Origin: Bisporella sp. PMI_857
Lineage: Eukaryota; Ascomycota; Leotiomycetes; Helotiales; Helotiaceae
NCBI GenBank assembly: GCA_021307315.1
Contig: JAJSPD010000127.1
Coordinates: 1 to 64,000 of the forward strand
DNA length: 64,000 bases
Direction of reading: 5' to 3'
Made by a program: the position numbers and the translations under genes. The notes under the pieces were generated by a model, which was given only the letters and a program-made list of their open reading frames with translations, was not told where the DNA came from and did no database searches. This document shows positions 45,666 to 58,040 of the stretch, one piece after another (the stretch's first letter is position 1; each line of letters begins with the position of its first letter).

Positions 45666-46687
45666 TCACCACTTAATCAGCTTGTATTGCTTAAAAGTAC
45701 TATCCATCAACCAACTCCTCGAGTTTCCTAATATGGTAGAACAACTTCTCCGCAGAATGAAGTATGTTTCCCAATAATCAAAAAGAAGAGAAACGCAATG
45801 CACATCTTTCGTCTCGAGAATTTCCCATCCTTCCTGTCGGATCTCTTCGGCTTGCTTGAAAAACATATCTTTTCTCCTCTTGCCAAACCACAAAACATCA
45901 TCCCTGCTCGATAACTTTGCTCTGTATTTCTCGATATTTCTAGGAATATCTAATAAATACCACGGCCAAAGCTCGGGTTCATAAGTTTGAGGGTTCGCAA
46001 CCCATACATTCACACCTGGCGGAAACGGTGGCACCAATAGGAGTTTCACCTGCAATTACGGACCGCGCATTCCCAAGATTCGGAAATAGGCTTCAGTAGC
46101 TGGATCTACAAAGTCCAAAACATCTTCTGTCGGTTGTGAGCAGGAAACGACGTTTTGGCGCCGAAAGTTGTGTCCCCACCCGAGAATTCGACTCCCAAGT
46201 TGTTTACGTTTAGATATTCAAGCTTAACTAATTCAAGAGATATCCGTTGCAAATAAGAGCGATTTCCTTGCCCTATCAGATCAAGCCAGCCATAGAGAGG
46301 GTTCCAAACTTGTGATCCCCCGAAATGAAATGCGTTTAAGCGATAAATCACGACTGCCGCCTCGTTGGCAATAGTTTTGCTGGCTCGAAGAAGACCGAAA
46401 GCCAATTCTTCAAGAATGGCAGCTTTCGAGGCAATGATGCACTTGTCCTTGTAGACCTTTCTTCCTTCGTCATCATTGAACCAATCAGAATCCATAAGAA
46501 AGTTTTGTTCATGGCTATCGACAACAATTGAGCATACAATGATAGGATTTGGCGAAATAAGGGCTTCAGAATAGATTTGGCTTCGGAGCTCTCGAAGTAC
46601 GTCGAGGAGTGTTGTACATGTATGCATGTAATAGCTAACAGGCTCGCCTTTTCGAAGTCGAAGGCGACATTCTCGTTTTGCTGCCAT
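45666..46687 (-). pseudogene. Broken 2EXR/F-box-like protein gene
   Basis: From ATG 46687 a frame of about 190 codons has the pattern common to fungal 2EXR/F-box-like proteins: L-R-E-L-R-S-Q-I-Y-S-E-A-L near the start and I-A-N-E-A-A-V-V-I-Y-R-L-N-A-F-H-F in the middle. It stops at 46106. Another frame reads sensibly from near 46170 (D-V-L-D-F-V-D-P-A-T-E-A-Y-F) and continues, apart from one TAA at about 46057, through 130 more codons to 45666. So one frame change and one stop interrupt an otherwise continuous reading. An alternative is an intron with donor GTAAAC near 46205 and acceptor TTGCAG near 46047, which would delete the coding-like middle. I favour a decayed gene. Confidence 0.5.
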
Positions 46688-46753
46688 ATTGACTGTAGCT
46701 GGTGTTGACACTGTAAAGTGTGAAAGAGTGAGAATATGAGTCCTGATGTTCAC

Positions 46754-47996
46754 AAAAAAGCTTCCTTCAAGTTGGCAGGTTCGAATGAGTGATGTTGAAG
46801 GGATTCGTACATGTTGGAAAGGTTTTTACTCATGAAATGAGGTTGGATGAGCGAGACGAGGTTGGGTATTCCGGAGTATTATACGCGCGTGCTGGGAGCT
46901 CAGTTTGAGGTTGAGAACGTCGGCATGGGGTATTGAGGCTCTTTCGGCAGAAAGCTCAAACACAGCCGCATCGCAACCCAATTAATTTCACGTTAAACTG
47001 GAATTGACGCAGTTGTTGATGGGGCAGTTTAAAGCGGTGAGTGCAAAGCTTGGACTTGAGCTAATACCTCATGATATAACGACAAACGTGCAACAACGCA
47101 AAATAAGGTAATAGAATATGATATTTGATCAAATTTCAAATTCTATTACCTTATTTTGCGTTATTGCACGTTAGTCATTATATCATGCCATAAACAGTGG
47201 CAAAGTTGGGTAAGCGAAGATTTAATAAATTATTGACCTGTATATCCTTTTCAAAGGTAATTAATCAGGCAGAGTATTGTTAAGAATACTGCATTTCAAG
47301 AGCGATTGTTATTTGATTAACATCGTGTTGTGAAAAGTTGCAAAAAAGTTGTAAAAACTTGGCTTTTAAAAATCCCAAGTCAACAGTTTGTAAAGAAAAA
47401 ACACTTAATTATAGTTTTCGTCATTGTTTCCCCCCACTGCTTTAAGAGCCTTTATTTCTATGCAACAAATGTTCTAAAATATTAATCATTGGCTATCCTT
47501 TGGGAACTACTAACAGTCTTGGCACCCCTTTTTAAGCGAAGCAGGACCACTTCTAATGCACGCGAGCCATCCGTTTTGACAACCAAAAACTAGATTCCCC
47601 CTAATCTATATACCACTTTCCATAGACTGACAAAGCATGGCAAAATATATCCTCATAGCTACCTCAAACTGCTACGTATTTACGGAAAGACTGCAAGTCT
47701 GATCTTCTGAAGCAAGAGATAGGAGAGATGGCCATATATATAAGTAAGTAGAGAGGCGAAACGCATGTTTATCATTCGGCATGCTATAGCTGCTTGCTTT
47801 CAAATTTGAGAATTCCGCCGTTTCCCGACTTGCCCGAGGATATAATGAGGTTTGCATGGTAGTCATCAGTGTGAAGGCTCAATATATGAACATAACAAAC
47901 ATGGATGCAATTGAGCGTATAACAACTTTTCATTAACCCAAATACGATAGATACCGAGTTATTTACGTGCCCAAAACGCCATCTGTAATAGCTCTC
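46754..47996. other. Intergenic, 1.2 kb, AT-rich, containing a palindrome
   Basis: Apart from the 118-bp palindrome at 47070-47187, this holds AT-rich sequence with no supported gene. Confidence 0.45.
47070..47187. repeat. 118-bp near-perfect palindrome, possible miniature element
   Basis: The left arm (catgatataacgacaaacgt onward) is mirrored by the right arm with three mismatches over 48 bp. The symmetry continues more loosely to a centre at tttgatcaaa (47124-47133). TA dinucleotides flank it three bases out on each side, which could be a target duplication. There is no coding capacity. Confidence 0.8.
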
Positions 47997-50900
47997 TCAT
48001 TGTGTGCCAACTTTATACTTTAACTTGATACCCATAGCTGCCAACTCAACATCCAAGTATTTGAGCACACCTGGCACCGCCACAATCGTCGTATCCTCAC
48101 CTCCAATCCATCGCTGTCCATCTCCGTCCTCCCAGATCTCGCCTGGTCCAGACCATTCCTCCGCACGATGTGCACACCTCCTACATCTCGTAACGCCTGT
48201 TCCCTTCTTGCGCGATGCAAACGCTGAGACTGTGGGTTGTGTGGAGAGGAAGGTGCCGCATTGCTTGCAGATCCAGGAGCGTGTGTAGTCGGAGCAGTTG
48301 AGAAGTCGGTCTTGTAGCAGGAAGGCAGTGCCGTGTGCAAGTAGGGAATCGCGCTCCATCTCTCCGACACGAATACCACCTCCCTTCTTCCTACCCTTGA
48401 TGGGTTGGCCTGTCAATCTCGTTACCGGTCCGGTGGTACGTACTTGATACTTGTCGTTTACCATGTGGCGCAGACGTTGGTAGTAGACGAGACCGATATA
48501 GATATCTGCATGCAGCTCCTCGCCTGTGATGCCAGAGTACATAGGCTCGTTCCCGTAGTAGTTGTATCCGGCTTTCATAAGCTGGTGCCCGAAGTAGTCG
48601 CCTGCTGTATGCTCTTCATCGAAGCGCCAAGGTGTACTGTCTTGTGCTAGGCCGTGGAGCGCGCCAGCTTTGCCGGCAAGAGACTCGACAAACATACCGA
48701 TCGTCATACGAGAGGGAAATGCATGAGGATTGATGATCACATCAGGTTGCATGCCGGATTCTGAGAAAGGGAGATCAATCATGGGCCATTTCTGCGAAGC
48801 GACCCCCTTCTGTCCGTGTCGGGAGGAGAATTTGTCACCAATGACTGGAGATCTAGGGATCCGATACTTCACTGAGATCGAGTGTAGCGGTTCCACGCCG
48901 TTCTCACCACCGATTAATCTGACCTCTTCGATGAATGCTGTTTCCGAGTCTTTGTATTTTTCGTAGTGCGTAACTCCGTCGCGATTAGCAAGCTTGCCAT
49001 TCGCATCTAGGCTCACAGTATGCCAAGCATAGATCAAATCTCCCTCGGTTACCAGTCGTCCCACGAAAGGCAACCCATCCTCATCAATACCTCCATTCCT
49101 ACCCTTCGCCTCATCCCCTGGAGCAAACCCAAACGCCTTCTTCATTTGTGCACCTTTTCCTGTTCTCGAGTTTTCCTGAAGCTCATATTTTGCGACCTTG
49201 TATATCGTACCATGACCGAATCCCCTCTCGTGTGCAGATTTATTCAATATCATAGCATCGTCCATGTCGTATCCGGTATAAGAAATGACTGCCACCACAG
49301 CGTTCATGCCGTTGGGAAAGTTGTCAAACCCATATTCATTGTGTAGAGGTGCTCGTACGATTGGTGTTTGCCCAGTTTGTAATCTATATGTTTTGTTGTC
49401 TGTCCGGTACCTTGTCGCGGTGCCGGGTGTGCCCATACTTTGCTTACCCATCTGACATTGGTACATGTTTCTGGGAGACTGGTTGAAGTCGGAGAAGGGC
49501 GTCATATTTGCTAAGATAGACAGGATGTTTGTAGGATCAAATTCGACATGTGTGGACTCGCCAGATACGATCTCAGGCTCGGTGACAGCAATTGACATGA
49601 AAGGCTGTTCCATAGGACCCACGAAATCTTCACTATCGAGGGGTAAATATTTTACAGGTCTGATCATTCGAGCTGGTGCCGAAGACATGTAAATGCCAGG
49701 GTATTGTCCACCATTTGACTTTGGGACGTAGCAAATTTCAAGTTCCTTGGGAACATCATTTGTTCCTTCAACTTTCCAGTATCTTAACGTGTCTGCGATC
49801 AGAAGGGACTGCTTTGGAGTACACCAGCCAAGAATTCTGCCATCCAGTTGTACCACAACAAATTCATCGGTAGATGAAGAGCCTGTAGCGACCACTCCGA
49901 GTTCAACAACGAGTTGAGGGATGGCAGAGGCATCGACAGCACGAGTCAAAATCTTGCACTTGTGGGCAAGATGATTTAGCAGACCGCAAGGACTTCCATC
50001 GGGAGTGTGAACAGGACATAAAAAGCCCCAACTCTCAGGTAGCAGCTTTCGGACTGTAGTTGTCTTGAGTTGTGCGAAGAAACTGCCTCTATGTACCATG
50101 CGGAAATGGCTGATAAATCGTAGAAAGTTGATTTTTTCTGCCACAACGGTAAACCCGGAAACTTGCTGCAAATCCAAACCTGTTGGGGACACAAGGTTTC
50201 CAGTTGACATAAAATATTCCATGGCCTGGCCGATATTCTCATTCGTTTTCTGGAACATTTTACCAGGGAAGTTTTGGAGGAAGTTGGGAGCCAGGAAATT
50301 GTGGTCTGGTGACTTCCTTAGCCATTCCCGAAGAACCAGACGTAGGTTTGTCCCAAGCCAGTCTTCGAGTCGCTCTTTCAGGATCATTCCGAATAGGAAT
50401 CCACCAAGTAGAATCTCTTGGTTCTGAACTGCATCGGGATTGTCTGCAGCGCAGTCTCCCCCTACTAACGAATAAAGCTTGCTTGTCATAAACAGAAGCT
50501 GTCTGAATTTATCGTTGTCCTGCTCTTCCGTGACGTTGACATTCCCAAGATGAACCAGAACAATCTTCCGAAGAAATTCCGTTCCACAATCATAGTTAGA
50601 CATAGTATCTGGCACGCCTAGTGTTATTCGGAATTTCTTTCCTAAGAATGCTCTAGTCTTCTGCTTTGTGTAGAGGCCATAGTGCTTGTATGACCGTAAC
50701 AATAACTCTACTCGATCTGTCAAGAAAGAGTTTTCCGTGGCCGTCGAACCTGCTAAGCCCACTAATCCCTCGAAAATCTCGCGATCATTAGTCTCTACCA
50801 GTGCCTTCAGAATCATCATCAATGGTACCAAGTACTCGTTCTTCCGCCACGAGAACCTAAATGTCACATTTCCATCGTCCAGGTAGTGGATGACATTGGT

Positions 50901-51661
50901 TTGTGATGTCTGATCCGGCCGCACTGAACGTACGAGAATACCATATTCTGTGAATGCTGATCCTCTACCCTTGAACGACGGTCGTATAATAGCTATTGGA
51001 TAGTTTCTTCTGTTAACCACAAGCAACCGTATGAGTTTCTCAATACCGTTGACTATGAAAAATCCACCCAGCTCTTCGGCTTCTTCTTTTCGGCGTACTA
51101 ATTCCCCAGGAGAATTATTTTCCAGGTGGCATCGGTTCGACTTTTTCATGATGTTAGACATATCCATTCCAAGTTCATGAGCATACGAACCTTCAACATA
51201 ATTGGCATTTGTCCCAGATCCCTTACAAACTCGTAAGGATCTCCATTGTTTACTCTGAATTGCAAGGTAGCGACTAGCTTGCCTCGATACGTAGCATGCC
51301 GTTCTCTGCATTCCGCAGGATAGATTTCTCTTATTTTCGAAAACTTATTTTCGGATGGTAACACGGGCTTTTCTAATCTCACATCCTTGATCTTGACAGT
51401 CAACTTGTTCTTGCCTTTTGGACCTGTTCTCTCATCGCCATCTAGGTATGTTTTGGTTCCAATGTCCAGAAGTCCTTGTGCGATTAGGCCATTAGGTTCG
51501 AATAAGGCATTGAAAGACTCAATATGCGGCGTTACCGCGGCCTGCAAGGCAGGATATGCCGAGTGATCCTCTGGAGGGTTTCGAAAGAGGTCTTCTCGTC
51601 GTAAAGTGTGGAATTCATGGTCCCATTTCGTGCTGGTGGGATGTTTACTTGATGGAGGCAT
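47997..51661 (-). CDS. RPA135: RNA polymerase I second-largest subunit (RPA135/RPA2)
   Basis: Exon 51191-51661 and exon 47997-51140 are split by a 50-nt intron that falls just after P-I-M-L-K and before S-N-R-C-H-L, giving 1204 residues, like the yeast protein (1203). The start is ATG at 51661; the longer frame upstream is not ATG-initiated. Conserved blocks are plain: S-V-R-P-D-Q-T-S-Q-T-N-V, F-R-F-S-W-R-K-N-E-Y, H-F-R-M-V-H-R-G-S-F-F-A, the catalytic-region S-Y-T-G-Y-D-M-D-D-A, and G-D-K-F-S-S-R-H-G-Q-K-G-V. The C-terminal zinc site is C-K-Q-C-G and C-R-R-C. It forms half of the Pol I active centre, in the nucleolus, transcribing rDNA. It looks intact. Confidence 0.97.
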
Positions 51662-52459
51662 CTTGAAGCTGTGGGGTGGTAAGAACAAGCGGTCTTCAAT
51701 CATAAAGCTCCGGGCAAGAAATGCGACTTCCAAAGGACTTACTGTGTATGCCTCTCAGCTCCAATGCAATGATAGCGGGAGCTTTACCTTGAGGTTTACC
51801 ACATCCTGACACTCAGTCTCCACTAATTTTTTATTTTTCTGCCGCAGGCGGTCGCTCGATAAGGTGGCTTGGGTGGCTGGGATGCCTAATCGATAAGCGT
51901 GCCTGGTACTTCCCACTAGTCTTTCGTTAGGTGCTGTTGCAGATGATGTATGTTGCCCAGCGGCCTTATTAACAGCCAAACCAAAGCAGAGACCCTCCCT
52001 TCTCTAGCTGTCAACAAAACAGAGCAGATTCTGCATCCCAGCTTAGATTTTTCGCGTCGTGTTGTGCTGCTCCCTTCGCTGGCCCAGTCACTGCATTGCT
52101 GCTGCACAAGAGTCGAAGCTTCACCCGCACGGATCAAGTTCGTGCTTCTTCTGACGATCACAAGCCCTTTCTTCTTCGTCCTATCGCTACACCAAAAACC
52201 CACTGTCGCAGTTTTCATACCAATACACAGGATAAAGCGTTGAATGCAGATTACTTCATTTCTTGAGCTGAGAGCTTTGTCACTACATTTTCTATCGAAT
52301 TTTTTGAATGACCTGTCTACTCTAACTATCATCTATCCTTCCATTGTGCATCTCGCCTCACCGTATCCTCGCAGCCTTGCGCACACCCAGCAGCACAACT
52401 CCTTTCAGCAAAAATACACGGGCATCTCTAGGGCAAGAAATTGTGGAGTGATCGGTGAC
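51662..52459. promoter_or_regulatory. Divergent promoter region between RPA135 and ARL8
   Basis: 0.8 kb separates the two start codons. The part nearest ARL8 is pyrimidine-rich on its coding strand (cttctt-type runs near 52130-52200), as in many fungal promoters. No precise element is called. Confidence 0.45.
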
Positions 52460-53285
52460 ATGGCGAGCCTTTTCAAGCGGGTGTACGATTGGTTGTTGCG
52501 ATTGTTCTGGTGAGTCCATCTCCCAAGGTGTTGCTGCTCAACAATAAATTAGTAGTTCTTTGCTCGGACCGTATGAGTCCCACAGTTATGCTAACCAAAA
52601 CTCTCGAAAATAGGGCCACAGAGATGGATATCACGATGATCGGATTGCAGAATGCTGGCAAGACCTCGCTGTTGAGAGTTCTCGCGGTTAGTACCTTCCC
52701 ACCATGATCCAAGCCTGTCTATACAATGCTGACCTTCTGTAATCGTAGGGCGGAGAGTTCACTCTTGAGTATGTCCCCCACCTCGATTGTCCATCCTCGT
52801 TGATGCGGGGTCCTGTGCCCCTCCCCACCATCGCGACCACCATATGAATCTTGCTAATCGCTGGTGTGTCTCACAGCTCGATTCCAACGGTCGGATTCAA
52901 TATGAAGCGAGTACAAAAGGGCCATGTGACGTTGAAGTGTTGGGATCTTGGTGGACAGCCACGATTTCGATCCATGTGGGAAAGATATTGCCGAGGGGTA
53001 AATGCGATCGTATTCATCGTCGACTCAGCGGATGCAGGAGCACTCCCGGTCGCAAGGGACGAACTCCACCTCCTCCTTGATAAGCCTGTTCTCGAAGGTA
53101 TCCCGCTACTTGTTCTTGGAAATAAATCGGATCTCGATGACAAATTGTCGGTGGACGAATTAATCGATGCTTTGGACCTGAAAAGCATTTCCCACAGAGA
53201 AGTGAGTTGCTATGGAATAAGTGCCAAAGAGGAAACCAACCTGGACGCTGTATTGCAGTGGCTCGTGGCTCGCGCTGGCAAGTAA
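52460..53285 (+). CDS. ARL8: ARL8-type small GTPase
   Basis: Four exons: 52460-52509, 52614-52686, 52749-52768 (only 20 nt) and 52877-53285, giving 183 residues. The N-terminal amphipathic helix with W-L-L-R-L-F-W matches ARL8, which anchors by N-acetylation rather than myristoylation; there is no Gly2. P-loop G-L-Q-N-A-G-K-T is at 27-34, switch 1 T52, D-L-G-G-Q at 71-75 and N-K-S-D at 130-133. The stretch [16 protein letters not shown] is diagnostic. In animals it controls lysosome movement through kinesin; in fungi it probably acts on vacuoles or endosomes. It lies divergent from RPA135. Confidence 0.95.
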
Positions 53286-56226
53286 GCCTGCTTCGATTGA
53301 CGGAAATTCTTCCCAGATTTTCAGGTTTTGAACTCCTCCTAATGACGATAACGACATAATGGAAAGACAAAACATCCTCTCTTCGATCTGCAAAGATCCT
53401 CTACATCTCAACAGCTCAGTGCCAACCTCACAGCCACCGAATTTTGTTTTTTTTTGGGCCAACAAATCGCTCTTCGCAAGACGAGAATTCCCTTACCTTT
53501 TCGAACCTTCATAATGAGCCATGTGTGCGACGACGAGACGATCTTGATGACTTGCGTGTCCATGGCATTTCTGTAGCGCTAGATTTCCAGCGTTTATCTC
53601 GCATTTCCCGAGCGAACAATGGGTTCGGCGGGAGTTTGCTTCAGGCATCCAAGGGTGTTTCGGTATTGGGGATTGTATTTAGCACTATTCTTCCACTCGG
53701 ACTATTTTCATGGCTGTTTCCTTCCATATACGAGTCTGAAATATAAAATTTCCCACAGCCGACTCTTGGAAGCTCAGGTAGACTTCGTAGGGAAAATCCG
53801 CGACTCCAGCATTGCCCTTCTTAAGTTGGTCGTCCGCATCATCGTAGGCTTGCAGGACATTTGCAAAATTGAAATGATGGGATAGAGGAAAGGGAACCTC
53901 CTAAACTGGCTGCGACGGCGAATGAGGGAATGAATTGGTTAATAGAGGAAGTGACGAGGGGATGATTCACGGTTGCAGGAGCACACATATATTTGTACGG
54001 GTTCTGCCACTCCGTTCAGCGCACAAACCACGGTTGATGCGTTGGCAGTTTTGAAAGCCATGGCCCCTGGCCCGCAGATTCATCAAGTGTGTGCAGGAGT
54101 GAACGGCCGTTTGATTGGTTGGGTGTATAGGTTGTGATAATGGTGGAGAGCGATGCTGTGTTGCCAAGAGGTTGACATGGATAATGGAGGCCTGAGGATT
54201 GTAGGTGTGAAGAGAGAAAAATGGCGTGTATGAGGATAATATAGATGCTAATGGGTCTACTACTTTATACGAATCTAACTACAATGGCCGGGAGATGGCA
54301 CTTTTTGTCTAAGAGCCACGAGTCTGGCGACTCGAACTGAGCTTCAACAGTGCTCTGAAGACCTTCAGAAGTTGCCAAAGACAATTGATCAAACCTAAGA
54401 TTTGCAAAGTTTAGTGTTTGCCTGAATTGCTGCCCTCTACTCCGAGCATATATATATTAGAATTGCAGGAAAGCAGCGCAGAATTGGAAAACATATCGCC
54501 ATATCTGGGAAATGAAATAAACCATGTTGTGCAAGACCATCCGGTAAACGATAGCCACAGATATCTAACTTCGGTAGTTTGGGCCTACAAACTTGCATCT
54601 GCATCAGTTTGTTATGCTATCTCTGCATCTATATGTTTACTCAATCGCCAGGCCATTCCCCAGATAGTGACACCCTCACCGCCTGCTTCAGCCAACCCAT
54701 TTACTCCAAACACCATCGTTACGCGGAAAAGTCGTATCTACAACCTTAGATTTATGCTTGGTGTAGAGATCCAGAGAACCTTGTGTTGTAGCACGAGCTA
54801 CAACTGTCGTCCCTCTTCCCTAACCTGGTCTTGCGAATCCTTGACTAGCTTCCCGGAAAGGCCCTGCCGCTATCAACCTGGCCTTGCATCCACGACAAAG
54901 GCTACACAGAATGCCGCCCTTTCTTTTAAAATGGCTTTCTTCTCACATTTTGCGGCTAGACTGGAATATTCGAGAAGGAACAGCGAAATCCTTCTGTACT
55001 TTCAGAATTGAACGAAAGACGAGATCTTAGGCCTTACAACTAGAGATGCCTAAAGTCATCATCACAAATACTATGCCAGCCTGAACAGCAGCCCATAGAT
55101 TCTCAATTTCCTCCCAGGCGACGTAAGTATTGCCATAGAGCCGCCGCCGTTAACCTCGAGTACATGCCCGTCGTACAACCTGGATGCTCTGATAAAGACT
55201 CGACGCAATACGAAAGGAAGCGGCTTGCCTTGAGCTTTTGGACAGGCTGTGCATGAGAGAGATGTAGACTAAATCTCCCAGAAAGCTTGAGCCAAAGCCT
55301 TCGCACCTTCCTAAAGCCTAGGCATATATAAGTTTGAGCAGCCACTGAAATTGTTTTGATATGCATTTCATAGAGCCCGGAAAGGCCACAAACTTACATG
55401 GATCACTTGCATGACCATGTAATTGGTTCTGGGTAGGTTTATTCTATTGCGTTGTACCCTATTCAACGGAATTGAGGTAGTGTATTATTTCCTTGATTGA
55501 TCATTATGAAAAGCAATGCTTTACATATAAGGCATGCTCTTTAGGGTTAATATGCGCTCAAACATTATATTCATGGTTGATGAATGCAAACACAACTGAG
55601 GCACAGGTGCAACTTGATTGAACCCGGGAGGTCGGCATCAATAGATGCACGCCATGTCTCCTCTAAAATGCGGATGCCGTGTCCCGAATGCTTGTGGAGG
55701 ATCGTATTATAGCCAAAGATCTTCAATCCTATAACCTTCGACCGAGAACAAGTAAATTCAAATGTGCAGATTGTTGAACGACGGCGACGTGCTCTTGAAA
55801 GTTGTAGCATTGGACTAGGTGCTAATTCAACTACTATTGCATCCGGATTGTAACACTAATTTTTGGGAATAATCCCTCATTTTCTTACGGTATTTGGAAG
55901 AGTTACCCCCGGCCCCCCAAAAAACAAGGTCTCAGCCGACAAAGAGTGAATCACTGAGTGGACATGACGCCAAGTGCGGAACAAAAGCAGTGCTTAGCCA
56001 CCACCTCTCTAACCTTAATAAATCAACCAGATTCCCCTCACCACTCACTCTCTTCCATCATTCGGTATTCGCCATTAACAAACAATACCTCTACTCGAAA
56101 ATTCGGAGAACCTCATCGTCTTCATCAAAACGATACGACTGTTGTCGTTAGAGACTATCTTGCTCTACCTACCACTCCCATAGTACCTCATTTCGTCCTT
56201 AAAAGGCAGCCACTGATCATCGCAAT
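53286..56226. other. Intergenic, 2.9 kb
   Basis: No gene is supported. A 197-codon frame at 54418-55011 starts with TTG and shows no recognisable features. A poly-T run lies near 53445. The last few hundred bases are the RCR gene promoter. Confidence 0.45.
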
Positions 56227-56913
56227 ATGGCATCAGCTTCAGTCGTAGCTTCGTCTCCGATAGAGAAGCGTTGGTACTAGTAAGCCCTCCCACCTTGCCG
56301 TCTACATAGCGCGCCGAATCACAGTAATACAGAAGCTAATTTGTCTCGTCTTGCAGCTGCACAGATGTGTATGGAATCACTTATAAGTGTGACTACTCTT
56401 CTTGGGATAGTTGGGGCCGTTGGGTTGCTCTGGCAGTTATCGTTGTCACAGTGCTACTTGTCGCATTCCTCTTCTCGTATGTACCTCGCATCAGAATCTC
56501 GGCTGCAACCCAGCCTCGAGATATCAACTGCCCATCAACATCAGCTGACATTCGCTAGTTGCATCAACGCCCGTCGGCGCCGTAGGCGTGGGCTCCAACC
56601 AATGTACGGAACAGGCTGGATCCCAGCTGGCGGACAATACAAATATGGTCAGAATAACAACAACTATTATCAAAATCAACCAGCACCACCGTATGCCCCT
56701 CCATACAACGGCCCTATTGGGCAACAACAAACTGGCAACACTTTCAATAGCAACGACGGATACTATGGCAATCATGGAGGTTATGCCGGACAACAGCATG
56801 GTGTCGAGCTTCAGCCCCCTCAGAATGCCTACCATGCTCCAAGAGGTGGCGAGAATGTTTACGAGGCGCCTCAGGGACCTCCACCAAGCAAGAACGATGG
56901 CGCCGTGCGTTAA
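56227..56913 (+). CDS. RCR-type membrane protein (chitin synthesis regulation, Congo red resistance)
   Basis: Three exons: 56227-56279, 56357-56476 and 56559-56913, giving 175 residues. A short lumenal N-terminus with paired Cys (about 19 and 29) is followed by a transmembrane helix at 39-59 and a run of six Arg at 63-68. The conserved start of the RCR family tail follows: G-L-Q-P-M-Y-G-T-G-W. The tail is rich in Tyr, Gln, Asn and Pro and holds P-P-Y-A-P-P-Y motifs, a PY-type site for Rsp5-like ubiquitin ligases as in yeast Rcr1 and Rcr2. Yeast members act in ER-to-vacuole sorting of membrane proteins and affect chitin deposition. Orthology at family level is firm. Confidence 0.85.
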
Positions 56914-58040
56914 GCAGAGACATTGAGGGATGGGAGATAATGTGGAAGGTTGATCATAGTGTAATGATAGGAATCGATGGTTTCGCAAGAAATGGGGTTC
57001 ACTACCGACAGAATACAGCAGGATATTAATTATAGCGGTTTTTACGAATGGCCGGAGTTATGATTTTCCAGGCTTTCGGGGCTTTGATCGAGTGTTATAC
57101 TAAGAACCAAGGCTGCTTTTTATAGCCAAGAATGGTACATAAAGCACTTCTTTTCGGCCTTTCTCTGTTTGTCTTCCAATATGATGTGCTTTCTTTCTGT
57201 GGTCTGTGATTTGCTTTTGCAGTCCTGTGAGGGAATCCATCTTTTGCGTGGATACAGACGTCACTATCTCCCATTTTGCTGGTGGGCCACGCGTCAATCA
57301 CCACTCCTTCGGTAGCACACTAATTATTGGCTACTACTGAATCTTACGCTCTTCACCATCAGCAAGCTATTTGTGGCTCAGCCACACTGGGCTCGGGAAC
57401 TAAAGTGATGTACGCCACATGCTGATTCACGGTGCTTGGACTGCTGATCCAATTAAAGTGTAAAATGACGGGAGCTTCAGGGGCGGGTCGAAACCCCCAA
57501 AAACCAGCCATCGTGAACTTTGGTCGTTCAGCGAAATCCCCTTTCTCTTCTACCCGCCACCCCTTTGTTCCCTTCTTCACCCAGTCACTCTTTTCTGAGC
57601 TACCAACACTTACCCTACACGGTTGTTATCTACATTCGCTCCAACGGTTTTAAATATTAACTCAATATTGTTATTCCGAGTCACAGTTGTTATTTTGAGC
57701 TTGTCGCGACAGTCACCCAGCCTGCATAGCCCCGTTTCACATTAGGCTTCCCGTGAATACCGCTCTTCCTCTGGACCAGCTCCATCGACATCATTATATC
57801 CAACGTGATATACCTTTTATTCAGACGAATTCGAAGGTCCTGGAGAACCTAGATATTGAGATTGCGGCGGGCTTGAGATTGTGTGTAAGCGGATCAGCGC
57901 GACGATCTTAAACAACCGGAAATTGAGGTCCTTGGAGATGGACTAAGCACAAGGACATTGTAACATTGGGAGAAACTTTCGACAAAACATTTGTTATAAT
58001 AAAAGCTAGCTGTATTTTCATCATACAAGGACTCGACAAG
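56914..58040. other. Intergenic, 1.1 kb
   Basis: 3' flank of the RCR gene and promoter of the fibroin-3-like gene; no further feature is recognised. Confidence 0.4.

Noticed and set aside
54418..55011. 197-codon open frame on the plus strand
   Set aside because: It begins with TTG, has no recognisable motif, and lies in DNA with matching short frames on both strands. Length alone is not enough.
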